Of a stretch of DNA of 51,220 bases, positions 39,114 to 51,220 are shown piece by piece; position 1 is the stretch's first letter, and every line of letters begins with the position of its first letter. A model generated the notes under the pieces. That model saw only the letters and a program-made list of their open reading frames with translations. It did not search any database and had not been told where the DNA came from. This DNA comes from Pinguiococcus pyrenoidosus. Lineage: Eukaryota; Sar; Pinguiophyceae; Pinguiochrysidales; Pinguiochrysidaceae. The position numbers and the translations under genes are program-made. The stretch lies in contig JAAMXY010001070.1 of NCBI GenBank assembly GCA_019677205.1, positions 1 to 51,220 of the forward strand. The letters run 5' to 3'.

Positions 39114-40838
39114 ATGACGGACCGCAGCCAATCCACCGCCCCGCTGATCTCGTGGCTGAGAGAGCATGGTGGCGAGCTGCACGGCTGCAGTGTCCTGGTG
39201 GACGCGCAAGTGGGCACCAAAGTGCTGGCGACCGGCGACGTCGCCGCCGGAGCCTCGTTGATCAGTGTTCCGCAGCATCTATGCCTCAGCTTCGACACCG
39301 CTCTGGCGAATGGCTTCGATGTGGTGGTGGCAGACTATCCGCAGCTGCGCCAGGCGCCGGACGAGGTGTTGGCGGCGCATCTCTTAGCAGAGAGACGTAA
39401 AGGAGCGGAAAGCAAGTGGGCGCCGTACTTGGCCTCGCTGCCGAGAGAAGTGGACACGCCGGTGTGCTGGGAGGCCGACGAGCTGGTATGCTTCGATGCC
39501 CTTTTCAGTGCCTTTCCTCCCACGCGGATGCTGCGCTCCTAGATGAAGAGACATACGGGGAAATGCGGAGACTTCGTTGGCTTCGCTCGGCGATGTTGCA
39601 GAGCAAGAGCCACGAAGACTTGCGTGTATGGTGGATCCTGATCTTCTTGCATGCGTGTTTTCTAGGCGCTTTTAGACGGGACCACCCTGCGCATCATGGT
39701 GGATGAGATGCGAAAAGGTCTTCGGCGCGACTTCGAGAACATTCAGCAGCCGCTGAGCGAAGGCTACCCGGCACTTCTGAGCAACGTCACCGAGGAGGAG
39801 TACGCGTGGGCGATGTCGATCATCTTCTCCCGGACGTTCTCGATCGACGGCAAGAAGTACCTCGTGCCCGTCATCGACTCGTTCAACCACATGCCGGGGG
39901 CTGTGAGCAGCATCGAAGACATCGTCCACATCGACGAGTCCAAGGGGAGCGACACGGCCATGTGGTATTTCAAGGCCGCGCAGGGCTTCGACCTCGGCGA
40001 CGAGTGCACCGGCTTCTATGGGAACTACTGCAACGCGAAGCTGCTCTACTCCTACGGCTTCACGCTGCGCGAGCAGGCAGCCAAGGACGCCGCGGTAGAC
40101 TTCTGGGTCAAGGCCCGGCCGGACGATGAGGTGGCGGGGATCAAGCGGGAGGTGCTCGCAAGGGCTCCCGCGGAGGCGGAGCTGTACAGCTACAACTTCC
40201 AAGGCACCTTGAAGCTGAATCGCATCGAGCCGAACCTCCTTTGGGTGGTGCGGATCATCTCGTTGACGACCACGGAGGTTCCCTCGGCGGGCAAGGCGTT
40301 CCGCGGAATGATCAGTCCGGAGAACGAGAAGAAGGCGTACTCCGCGCTGCGCGCGTCCTTGTCTGCCAAGCTGGCGTCGCTGGAGGCGACTGCCAAAAGA
40401 GCAGGCAAGAGTCTCGAAGACCTCGCGACCGACATCGATGCCAAGCAAGAGCTGCGGAAGCCCGTGCAGGTTGGTTCTCTTCTGTGCTTCGCTTCACGGT
40501 TTTCCTTGACGGTGCGCGATCTTGCCGCTCACCTTTTCTCTCTCCTACGTTTTTTTGGAACTATCTAGGCTATTGGTGCTCTCGGTGAGGTTGGGGTAGA
40601 TGTGGACTTGACAGATGAAGAGAAAGGCCTCAGGAAGTCCCTGCGACAGTACAACGCGTTGATCGTCTTGGAAGAAGAGACCTTGGTGGTGCGCAGCTGC
40701 ATCCAGCTCATCGATTCATGGCTGGATCGTCTGGAAGCCGACGGTCAGGACTTCATCGCAGCGGACATGGCGGCGCCAGAAGACGACGAGGAAGAAGAAG
40801 AACAAGAACAAAAGTCCGCAAGAGAGGCAACAGACTAA
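39114..40838 (+). CDS. SET-domain protein methyltransferase of the Rubisco-LSMT/SETD3 class
   Basis: Exons 39114-39485, 39666-40469 and 40569-40838, all phase 0, giving 481 aa. The 180-bp first intron joins CWEADEL to ALLDGTTLRIMVDEM, the expected continuation in this family. The split SET core is visible: GDVAAGASLISVPQHLCLS near the N-terminus, then VPVIDSFNHMPG (~192-203; D-x2-NH is the AdoMet/active-site motif) and GNYCNAKLLYSYGF (~241-254). A helical substrate-binding lobe follows (RKSLRQYNALIVLEEETLVV) and an acidic Asp/Glu tail. Family members methylate Lys or His on Rubisco, aldolase, actin or ribosomal proteins; the substrate here is unknown. Met 39072 is in frame upstream, but 39114 is nearer the conserved start. 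Confidence 0.85.
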
Positions 40839-40944
40839 GCCAAGCTTCTGTTCCCACGTCCCTCTCTCTCGTTTGCCCGTTTGCCCTCTCCAATTAGCCC
40901 GTAAATGCGGGCGCGACGCCAAGATCTGCGCATGCGGGCGTGCC

Positions 40945-40972
40945 GTCTCTCTCTCTCTCTCTCTCTCTCTCC
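40945..40972. repeat. CT dinucleotide microsatellite
   Basis: About 13 CT dinucleotides in the 218-bp interval upstream of the rhomboid-like gene. Pyrimidine tracts near start sites can act as promoter initiator elements, but this could equally be a neutral microsatellite. Confidence 0.9.
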
Positions 40973-41056
40973 ACTATCGCAGTACCGAAGTTCCTAACGT
41001 GCAGTTTCTGGCACTCTTGGGACTCTTCAAGCTCGCGAGAGGCCCTGGGTGGCACC

Positions 41057-42105
41057 ATGCGTTGGAGCTTCCTCTACAGCGCGCTTTTCGGGCTGCTGGC
41101 GGTCCTCCTCGCGACGAATCCGAAGCCAGAGAGCCTCCGCAGCTACCTCAGGGTGCGTTTTCGCGTCGCCCATTGTTCCTAGCAAGCTCCTGAGACTTGG
41201 CCAACTGCCCACAGGAGCTTCAGCGAGAATCGTACCGGGAAAGGCTCGGAGACACCGGCGCTGAGATCCTCTCCACCGTCACGGCGGCCATCGACCAGCC
41301 CTTCCTCGCGCTGGACTCGCTTGGAATCGCGACCTTTGCCAAGCTGGGCTCGGGGCAAGTCTTCCTCGGAGCCCTGAACACCTGGACCGAGCTGCCGCCT
41401 TCCGTGGGGGACAAGCTGCCGCTTGGAAGCCCGGTTCTCCGAGGGAAGTTCTCGGCCCCGACGGTGACGGCCGGTCTCGCGCTGCTGTCGGTGGCGACCT
41501 TTGGTCTCTTGAAGTCGGAGGACTTTAGCCACTGGGTGCAGGACCATTTCATAGCGGGAGCGCGAGTGTTTGAGTCTGGGCGCCTCCACGCCTTCCTCAC
41601 GGCGGCCTTGTATCATGGATCCGGGACCCATCTCTTCAGCGACCTGCTGCATCTGTACGTCTCCGCGCTGAACACGGCCGAGGTGCTGGGGCTGTCTGGA
41701 CCCAACTTCCTGCGGATCTTCGTCGCGGCGTCCGTGATGGCCAATCTCTTTGCGTCGGCGGCGCAGTTCCTGTCGGACAGGAGGCAGCGCTTCGCCGGGT
41801 TTGCTTCCGGGCTCTTTCCCACGGGGCTTGCGCTGCTTGCCTTCATGGCGAGGCGAAGACCGCGCGCGAGTCTCATCTGGTTCGGCATCTCGATGAAGCC
41901 ATTTCAGGCCTTGCTTATCCAGATTGCCTTCGAGACCTTGGTCCTGCGCGGATCGCTCTTTCCGGCGCTGCCGGCGTGCGTCGGAGCTTCGGTGGCGGGA
42001 TACCTCTTCCACTTCTACCTTAGATTCGGGGTCCACAGGATGCTTGAAATGGCATACGAAGACTCCGTCATGTACCTAGACAATGCAGGCGGCGTCTGGT
42101 CCTGA
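41057..42105 (+). CDS. Rhomboid-like membrane protein, probably catalytically inactive
   Basis: Exon 1 41057-41152 and exon 2 41215-42105, with a 62-bp phase 0 intron, giving 328 aa. Exon 1 encodes a hydrophobic signal anchor (MRWSFLYSALFGLLAVLLAT). Exon 2 holds a multi-TM core with rhomboid landmarks. TM2 is H-x4-H-x3-D (YHGSGTHLFSD, ~164-175), where active rhomboids have Asn in the last position. The TM4 region is AGFASGLFPTG (~225-235), retaining the Ser-Gly but not the preceding Gly. The TM6 region is GASVAGYLFHF (~287-297), where the catalytic His aligns with Ser. The Ser-His dyad therefore seems broken, as in iRhom- or Derlin-like pseudoproteases, which bind clients without cutting them. 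Family assignment is by spacing of motifs and hydrophobicity and is moderate. It converges on the next gene with 65 bp between stops. Confidence 0.65.
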
Positions 42106-42170
42106 CAAAACTCGAAAACAGCGACGCTCATGAAGACGCTTTTTGGGGGGTTTGCCAAGTGCTGCAGTTT

Positions 42171-43973
42171 CTATGGCCGATCCCGAAGCTGTTGACCGCT
42201 CTGCAGTGCATCTTGGTATCTTCTCAATTGACGTCGGAACTCTTCGAGAAGACCCATCCCTTTGTCTTTCAGGATCTCGATCACGGCATCTTCACTGATT
42301 CCCTGAGGCGCCTTCAGGAGTTCGCCGCTACCGAGGAGGCCAGAGCTTGTCTTGTGGATGTCTCCGAAGACCGGTGCGAGGTGCTGTCGGATCTTGTGTT
42401 CGTCACGCTGCCCCAAGCAGCACGAGCAGAAGATGTCCTCCAGCCAGAGCTGCTGAACGCATCGAGCCTTGGCGTGGGGAAGTAGCGCGCAAGCGGGAGG
42501 CTCGCTCATGGTTGCGCCGTAGATGAGGCCCGGACCTCCCGCGGCAGGCGTGAACAGATCCGTGCTCGCGAGAAGCGGATCCATGGCGTCCGTGAAAGTT
42601 TGGTCTTGCCTCCCACCGATCAGTTCGCCTCGCGCCTCGCGCCTGTACAAATTCAGCGGAACCTGGTACGTATCCCAGATGCGCAGCAGCGCGCGGACTG
42701 CCGAGAGGGTTTCCGCGCACCTCGACTCCTGGTCGGCTCCCACCAGTGCAAGGTACTTGGCCATTGCGGGCCGGAATCCCAAGACCAGCGCACTGGACAG
42801 CGCAGCGGCGTTCATTCGCCCCTGGCCTTGCCGATGCGATGCAAGGTGCGTACGGCTCTCAAAGCACGAGATGAGAAGGTCAATGGACCTTGATGGGAAG
42901 CCTGGCAGGGAGCTCTGCACGATCTTCTTGGCCTGGTGCATGGCTCATTTGTCAGACCAATTGTAGCAAGCTGGGCATCACGATTGTCTTTACGGTGGTT
43001 GATGGTGCGTGCGCCTCACCTGACTCCGAGATAGTAGCATCGGATGGGGATTCTCCACGCTGGTGCGGCGAAGCCGGCGGGTCAAGCTCCACACGACTTC
43101 TTGACCGCCCTGTGGCACGTCCTCCGGATTCCCCGGATCGTGGGGAAATCGGGTACCGTTCAAGCCGAATGCGTCCAAGTGCCGCAGCACGGCTGCAACC
43201 AAAGCGACGCGCAGTTTGAAGCGCATTGTCGTTCTCCTTGCGGCCTCTGCTATCAAGTGCGGCGCGCGACAAACCGCCTGTGTAGGATCGGCCAAGATGT
43301 GCGGCGGTGGCTGATGCCCGCTGCTGGGAGTCCACTTCCCTGTGCCCGAGGGGAGCCTGCGAAGCAGCCGAGCTTGAGCCCGCCGCTCACTTCGGTGAGT
43401 AGCTCCAGCCGCTTCCGCCAGAGTGGCAACTTCCCGAAGGCGCAGGCCATGTGGATCATCCGCTTTCCCCAAACTCCGGCGCATTCGCCTCCGGAACGGA
43501 TTCCCGGGTATCGTCTGGATGCCGAGGTGCTCACCAAGCTGCACATGGTACGCCTGCACAGGGGCGAGGGAGGCCGCATCCTGTGCGTAGCCTCGGAACG
43601 GGAGCTCTCCTGTCTCATCCCCAGACGTCCTTCTGGACTCGGATCCCGCGTCGCCGTTGTCAAGGGACCCGTCTTCATAGCCAGCCTCCCCATCGTCAGA
43701 CGCCACGCCAGTGTCGCCCCAAGCGCTCTCCTCGTGGACATGACTGGCACTGGGGCCTGGCGGCTGGTGCCAACCACGAAGTGCTCGCGGGTGTTTGGCG
43801 TCTTGGGCGGGAGCCCGCTGCGGCCCCATCAGCCAGCGGGCATGCTTGCGGGCCCGGCGCCGACTCCTCCTCCTTAGGCTGTCGCACAGCCCTGCGACTC
43901 GCTCTTGCTCGAGTAGCCAGCCCTTCCAGTACCCTCGGAGGCGCCGCAGAGGCCGCTCAGAGCCCGTTGCCAT
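42171..43973 (-). CDS. Unknown protein, two-exon model
   Basis: The better supported part is 42926-42171 (about 250 aa, AKKIVQSSLPGFPSRSIDLL ... QLRRYQDALQSGQQLRDRP), a helical, Cys-containing segment with LSAVRALLRIWDTYQVPLNLY in the middle and no recognised domain. A good donor (AGTCAG/GTGAGG near 43014) and acceptor (CACCAG/GCC near 42927) would join it in phase 0 to an upstream frame running from Met 43973, which is basic at its N-terminus and low complexity. That upstream part may be non-coding or partly wrong, because a competing minus-strand frame at 43253-43777 contains an ankyrin-like piece (MIHMACAFGKLPL). I do not recognise the family. Divergent from DNAAF11. Confidence 0.4.
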
Positions 43974-44347
43974 TGGGGCGGAGCTACGTCATCGTGCCCT
44001 CTCCGCCAGATCTTACGGGAAGAGCAGGCTGGCGCTGCCAGCCTTGGTACGCTGCTCATGACTCGCTGAAGCTTGAGTCCCCATGCCGCCAGCGCGGGTC
44101 TGCCCCGGCTCTTCCTCGGAGACGCGCAAATCGTCCTGGGGATCGTTGGCTCTTCCTCTGCCCACGCGCAGACCCTGTTTATTATACTTCGGGAGAAGTA
44201 CGATTATACCCACAGAATGGCCGACTTTTCGTGCTGCAGCCGTTTCGCAAGCGGGCGCACACCCGCAGTTTCAAAAAAAGCGCCGCAGGGGATTCACCTC
44301 TTTTTCACTCCGACGCCGCTCTGTGTTCCCGTTATCCCTGCTGTATT
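43974..44347. promoter_or_regulatory. Divergent intergenic region upstream of DNAAF11
   Basis: 374 bp between the modelled starts. The DNAAF11 frame stays open through it, but no conserved sequence precedes the canonical start. A pyrimidine-rich segment (~44290-44345) lies just before that ATG. Confidence 0.4.
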
Positions 44348-45895
44348 ATGGCCGAGATCACGGTGGAGCTGGTGCGCAAGCGCGCCGAGCACAACGAGGG
44401 CCTGGTCACCACGCTGGAGGAGCTTAGTTTACATCAAGAAGAGCTCGCGAGCATCAACGACTTCTTGAACCGCAACTGCCGCCACTTGAAGATCCTGTAC
44501 CTGCAGAACAACATCATCGCGCGCATCGAGAATCTCAGCCATCTGCGGCAGCTGGAGTATCTCAACCTGGCGTTGAATAACATCGAGAAGATCGAAGGTC
44601 TCCAGAGCGCCGAGTTCTTAAGAAAGCTGGATCTCACGGTGAACTTCATCGACTTGGATGAACTGCGCGCCGGCCTGGAGCACCTGAGGCCTCTCAGCCA
44701 CTTGGAGGACCTGTACCTCATGGGCAACCCGTGCCAGAGCAAGTGGGAGGACGAGGACAAGAGCTTCCGCTCCTATTGCATCGCCAAGCTGCCGCAGCTG
44801 CAGCGCCTCGACGGCACGGATATCACGCGCTCGGAGAGGATCCAAGCGCTGCAGAAGCTGCCGCAGCTTGAGAAGCAGCTGGAAAGCTTGGCCGACGCGG
44901 TGCGCCGAGAAAAGGCGGCCAAGCAGCCCGAGGACGTGGATGAGCTGCGGGAGCTGGCGGAGGAAGAGCTCACGCAGCACACGCCGGAGGTGCGCACCGC
45001 CATGTACCGCGAGATGGCCGAGCAGAAGAGCGAGAAGCAGGCGCAGGAAGATGCCATGAAGCCGAAGGAGCGGAACTACGCAAAGGAGCATGCGGAGAGC
45101 GTCCAAAGTGCCCGCGCGAAGGAGCAGCAACAGATCAAGGAGCGAGAGAACCGCCTCCCGCGACAGACGAACCAGGCGGGGCTCGAGTTTTCGATCACCG
45201 AAGAGGGTAGGGAGGGGAAGGGCGCGGTGTTGCTCGACTTGAAGCTGGCAAAGCACCTAGATTCCAGCCTCATCGACGTCGACGTCCATCCAAAGTATGT
45301 CTCCGTCGTCGTGAAGAGCAAGAGGCTGCTGCTGCACCTCCCCGCAGAAGTCGCGTCAGGTACGCCGCATCGTCTCCGACTGCCCGAAGCGTCGCCAGCG
45401 CTTCACCCGCTCACATGCGCGCGTGCATCCTGGTGCTTTGGCTCCTTCCTTTTTGCTTGGACTTCTGTAACCCGTTTGGCCTTCTTTCCCTTCTGTGCAG
45501 GCCGTGCTCACGCGCAAAGAAGCAGGACGACGGGTCACCTCCTCATCACGATGCCGAAGGTGAATCCAGACGAGAACATGCTCAGCATTCGAGCTGCGCA
45601 GCGCCGCGAAAAGGAAGAGCAGGAGCAGAGGAAAAGAGCGGAGCTGCGCCAGAAGCGCAAGAAGAGTCGAAGCCGTAGTTTGGCGTCCCAGATGCTGGGA
45701 GAAGGCCAGGGTAGCTCCGAGGAGGAGGATTCCAGTTCCGATGAGGATGACGCGGAGAACATCCCCGCCGCGCCCCAGACGCTATCTGGACCGGTGCGGA
45801 TCCAAGGACTCGTCCCGCGCAGGCTCGGCGGCATTGGGAAGAGTGCGGCTCCGTCCATTCGGGCCGTATCAACGCAGCAGCTGAAGCAGGCCTAG
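44348..45895 (+). CDS. DNAAF11: Dynein axonemal assembly factor 11 (LRRC6/TILB homologue)
   Basis: Exon 1 44348-45359 and exon 2 45501-45895, with a 141-bp phase 1 intron, giving 468 aa. The start MAEITVELVRKRAEHNEGL matches the family N-terminus. Next come SDS22-type leucine-rich repeats (LKILYLQNNIIARIENL, LEYLNLALNNIEKIEGL, LRKLDLTVNFIDLDEL, LEDLYLMGNPCQSKW) and the cap helix LPQLQRLDGTDITRSERI. A charged coiled-coil follows, then a CS/p23-like domain (LDLKLAKHLDSSLIDVDVHP, LHLPAEV) finished in exon 2 by RSRTTGHLLITMPKV. The protein acts in the cytoplasm with chaperones to pre-assemble outer and inner dynein arms, so it is strong evidence for motile cilia. The C-terminal Ser/acidic region (SEEEDSSSDEDD) is poorly conserved. 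The intron length is a multiple of three and it reads through in frame; the splice is chosen because it restores the CS strand. Confidence 0.95.
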   Translation: MAEITVELVRKRAEHNEGLVTTLEELSLHQEELASINDFLNRNCRHLKILYLQNNIIARIENLSHLRQLEYLNLALNNIEKIEGLQSAEFLRKLDLTVNFIDLDELRAGLEHLRPLSHLEDLYLMGNPCQSKWEDEDKSFRSYCIAKLPQLQRLDGTDITRSERIQALQKLPQLEKQLESLADAVRREKAAKQPEDVDELRELAEEELTQHTPEVRTAMYREMAEQKSEKQAQEDAMKPKERNYAKEHAESVQSARAKEQQQIKERENRLPRQTNQAGLEFSITEEGREGKGAVLLDLKLAKHLDSSLIDVDVHPKYVSVVVKSKRLLLHLPAEVASGTPHRLRLPEASPALHPLTCARASWCFGSFLFAWTSVTRLAFFPFCAGRAHAQRSRTTGHLLITMPKVNPDENMLSIRAAQRREKEEQEQRKRAELRQKRKKSRSRSLASQMLGEGQGSSEEEDSSSDEDDAENIPAAPQTLSGPVRIQGLVPRRLGGIGKSAAPSIRAVSTQQLKQA

Positions 45896-49517
<3,622 letters not shown>

Positions 49518-49861
49518 GATGATCGGACGGCGGCAAAAGGGTGAACGCGCCGCGAGAGATTTGGCGAAGGCGGCAATCTCGCGAGTCGAGAAGCTCTCGC
49601 AGTCACTGGGAACGTTCTACAGGGGGACATCTCGTGATAGTCGCTAGATTCTCCTCCATCTGTCACACCGTCAAGGCGGCACCCAATGGATGCAATGGAT
49701 TCGAACTTTAAAAAGTTCGAAAGCGGCGTCAGCTGAAAGTCGCGAGATTCGTCCATCCGTCACGTGCGTAGGTGGCGAAGAACAAGGCCTTGTGCAGCTG
49801 TAGGAAAGAGGCAGGAAAGCCTCGCTTGGCGTCAAGTTGCAGCTGCGCCACGAGTCACGCG
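49518..49861. promoter_or_regulatory. Shared divergent promoter, P5CS / MsrB
   Basis: 344 bp between the two start codons. It contains an inverted repeat with 10-bp arms (TTCGAACTTT / AAAGTTCGAA, 2-bp spacer, 49700-49721). It also contains an imperfect direct repeat about 97 bp apart: AGTCGCTAGATTCTCCTCCA near 49642 and AGTCGCGAGATTCGTCCATC near 49739. These are candidate transcription-factor sites serving both genes; function is inference. Confidence 0.5.
49700..49721. repeat. Inverted repeat in the P5CS/MsrB promoter
   Basis: Ten-base arms TTCGAACTTT and AAAGTTCGAA separated by AA form a near-perfect dyad of 22 bp, suitable for a dimeric DNA-binding protein. The dyad is seen directly; any binding is inferred. 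Confidence 0.8.
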
Positions 49862-50432
49862 ATGTTTTCACGATTTGTGCTCCGCTCCGCCTTCATGGCG
49901 CCTCTGATGAGCCTGGCCTTTGCCCCGGGCGCGCTGCGGAGCCTGTCGCGGCCTCAGTGGCGCCAATTGGCCGCCATGCCGACTGACGAGGAGGGCTGGC
50001 GCGTGATTTTGTCGCCCATGCAGTTCGCTGTGCTGCGAGAGAAGGGTACGGAGCCGCCTGGCTACAGCGAGAGGACGCCTGGTGAGCTGGAGTACGAGCT
50101 GAAGGAGAAGCACGGCACCAAGTACCCCGACTCCGGCGCCTACGAGTGCGCAGCTTGCTCGGCGCCTCTCTATTACGCCCGTACCAAGTTCAACTCGGGT
50201 GAGTTTGCTGAGGCTTTTTCTGTGCGGTCGAAGCAGTGGTGTTCTCATGCGATCCTGCTGTTCAGCTTGTGGATGGCCGGCATTTTTCGACGGCATTCCC
50301 GGGGCGATCAAAGGTATGCTTGCTGCCTGGATGCCGCCACGACGAGTCTTACGGCGGCTGCTCATGCTGCTCGTTCCTGCAATCTCTGAACCCCCGGCTT
50401 CTCTTTTCCTACCCGCCCACCCTTTCACCCAC

Positions 50433-50517
<85 letters not shown>

Positions 50518-50825
50518 GGTACCAGATTCAGATGGGAGGCGTATTGAGATCGTCTGCAGCAACTGCGGCGGACACCTTGGCCACGTCTTCAAGGGAGAGG
50601 GCTTCCCGACGCCGACGAACGAGAGGCACTGCGGTACGTTTTCTCGGTGACCCGTCTTTTTGCAGCATCCCTTTTGCCCCTCCCCTTTCCTCGTAGCCAA
50701 GTTGTCTATCACTTCATCTGAATCGATCTTGACCTCGCTGGGCAGTGAATGGCATCAGTATTCGGTACAACCCGGAAGGCGAGCATCCCGAGGAGGTGAA
50801 GAGCGTGAAGGGCTTTACCGATTAG
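49862..50825 (+). CDS. MSRB: Methionine sulfoxide reductase B, probably organelle-targeted
   Basis: Four exons: 49862-50198, 50266-50313, 50517-50633 and 50746-50825, all phase 1, giving 193 aa. Reduces methionine-R-sulfoxide in proteins. The domain begins at [24 protein letters not shown]. The two zinc CxxC pairs are CAAC (~96-99) and CSNC (~141-144). [13 protein letters not shown] lies in exon 2, [22 protein letters not shown] in exon 3, and the catalytic Cys is in RHC-VNG (~166). A resolving-type Cys before the domain is not obvious. The first ~40 residues ([27 protein letters not shown]) are a signal-peptide-like stretch. It is followed by A/FAP and a basic Ser/Arg-rich segment, the layout of a bipartite plastid leader in red-lineage algae. 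A mitochondrial presequence is the alternative. The second intron contains a long CA repeat ending at the acceptor. Confidence 0.93.
50436..50513. repeat. CA dinucleotide microsatellite in MsrB intron 2
   Basis: About 38 CA dinucleotides running to within a few bases of the AG at 50515-50516, so they take the place of the usual pyrimidine tract before the acceptor. Confidence 0.98.
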
Positions 50826-50995
50826 TGGTGTGGCATGCGGGGCTGGACGCAGCGTACGTCAAGACAGGAAGAGCAATCAGCAACGTTGCGGCGTTTCTTT
50901 GTCTTCGATTGGAAGTTCAGGGAAGCGATCCAGCGCCGGCGGCAGCATCAGCGTGACCCGCTTCAACGCCGGCAGGCGCCCCTACAAAACTGCGC

Positions 50996-51220
50996 CTACC
51001 TCCGGCGACTCCTGGGGCGTGCGTCATCAGTTGCACTGTTCTGCCGCTCCAGCATGCGCGGCTTGGCGGCGTCCGGGGCCATCGACTTCATCACGTCGTG
51101 GAAGCTTATTCGTCTGTCTCGGGGCTCCTCGTCGTCAGAAGTGGGCAGCGACGACGGCGACAGGCGCGACGGACGAGGCTCGACCTTGTCGCCGACGATG
51201 CCGAGATCCATCGCGCTGAT
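50996..51220 (-). CDS. Partial gene at right edge, Ser/Arg-rich, unknown
   Basis: Open on the minus strand from the window edge to a TAG at 50996-50998. The sequence (MDLGIVGDKVEPRPSRLS..., DDEEPRDRRISFHDVMKSM) is hydrophilic, rich in Ser, Arg and Asp, and includes an RRIS site of the basophilic-kinase kind. The Met at 51211 may be the start, or an internal residue, since the frame stays open to the edge. No domain is recognised. It converges on MsrB with 170 bp between stops. Confidence 0.4.
   Translation of the reverse strand: MSAMDLGIVGDKVEPRPSRLSPSSLPTSDDEEPRDRRISFHDVMKSMAPDAAKPRMLERQNSATDDARPRSRRR

Noticed and set aside
39486..39508. Candidate 23-bp intron (GTATGC...TTTCAG) in the SET-domain gene
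   Set aside because: Removing the whole 180 bp to 39665 joins CWEADEL directly to ALLDGTTLRIM, the expected family continuation; the tiny intron would add 39 residues that fit nothing.
41179..42036. 285-aa minus-strand open frame opposite the rhomboid-like gene
   Set aside because: Very hydrophilic complement of membrane-span codons, no similarity; shadow frame.
43451..44347. N-terminal extension of the DNAAF11 frame (about 300 codons upstream)
   Set aside because: The canonical family start is Met at 44348; upstream residues resemble no homologue and the region is better seen as promoter plus antisense gene.
50199..50547. Open frames encoding His-Thr or Val-Cys runs
   Set aside because: Simple translation of the CA microsatellite inside an MsrB intron.

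Overview
The window is nuclear DNA from a compact, GC-rich (high-50s % by eye), flagellated unicellular eukaryote. The evidence is spliceosomal GT-AG introns of about 55-180 bp, a complex I accessory subunit with a mitochondrial leader, an axonemal dynein assembly factor (DNAAF11/LRRC6) and two Sfi1-type centrin-binding-repeat proteins. The MsrB precursor has a leader with a FAP motif of the kind used for red-lineage complex plastids, so an alga with a secondary plastid is a reasonable guess. The species cannot be named from what I see. All introns I resolved have GT donors and none has the GC/GA donors common in dinoflagellates, so I do not favour that group.

I count 21 protein genes, about one per 2.4 kb, with strands alternating often. 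In order: Sfi1-type giant (+), AK7-like Rossmann/Dpy-30 protein without a kinase core (-), NDUFA5 (-), FAM13-type RhoGAP (+), second Sfi1-type protein (-), signal-peptide AAA ATPase (+), small two-TM protein (-), 2.9k-residue Rav1/DmX-like protein with PDZ and C2-like regions (-), longin-like protein (+), NAD glycerol-3-phosphate dehydrogenase (+), HIR/SPFH protein (-), two related F-box-like/ankyrin proteins placed tail to tail (+ and -), sulfotransferase with a Gly/Arg tail (-), SET/Rubisco-LSMT-type methyltransferase (+), rhomboid-like probable pseudoprotease (+), unknown gene (-), DNAAF11 (+), fused P5CS (-), MsrB (+) and a partial gene running off the right edge (-). Convergent neighbours are often only 65-210 bp apart. 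Divergent neighbours share short promoters of about 100-600 bp. One 62-base assembly gap (28336-28397) lies in the shared promoter of the Rav1-like and longin-like genes.

The functions are mostly housekeeping and cell architecture: centriole and cilium (Sfi1-type x2, AK7-like, DNAAF11), endomembrane and V-ATPase (Rav1-like, longin-like, HIR, rhomboid-like), stress and redox metabolism (P5CS and MsrB sharing a promoter; glycerol-3-phosphate dehydrogenase), and signalling (RhoGAP, F-box-like). Exon structures were worked out by hand by joining homologous protein segments across GT-AG introns with matching phase, and most junctions close in frame. The most unusual items are the Rav1-PDZ-C2 architecture with its repeated SIFD(D/E)F motif array, the AK7-like protein lacking a P-loop, the three-copy FAM13 tail repeat, the Gly/Arg-rich tail on a sulfotransferase, the rhomboid lacking its catalytic histidine, and the inverted F-box/ankyrin pair. 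I saw no mobile elements, CRISPR arrays, rRNA or tRNA genes.
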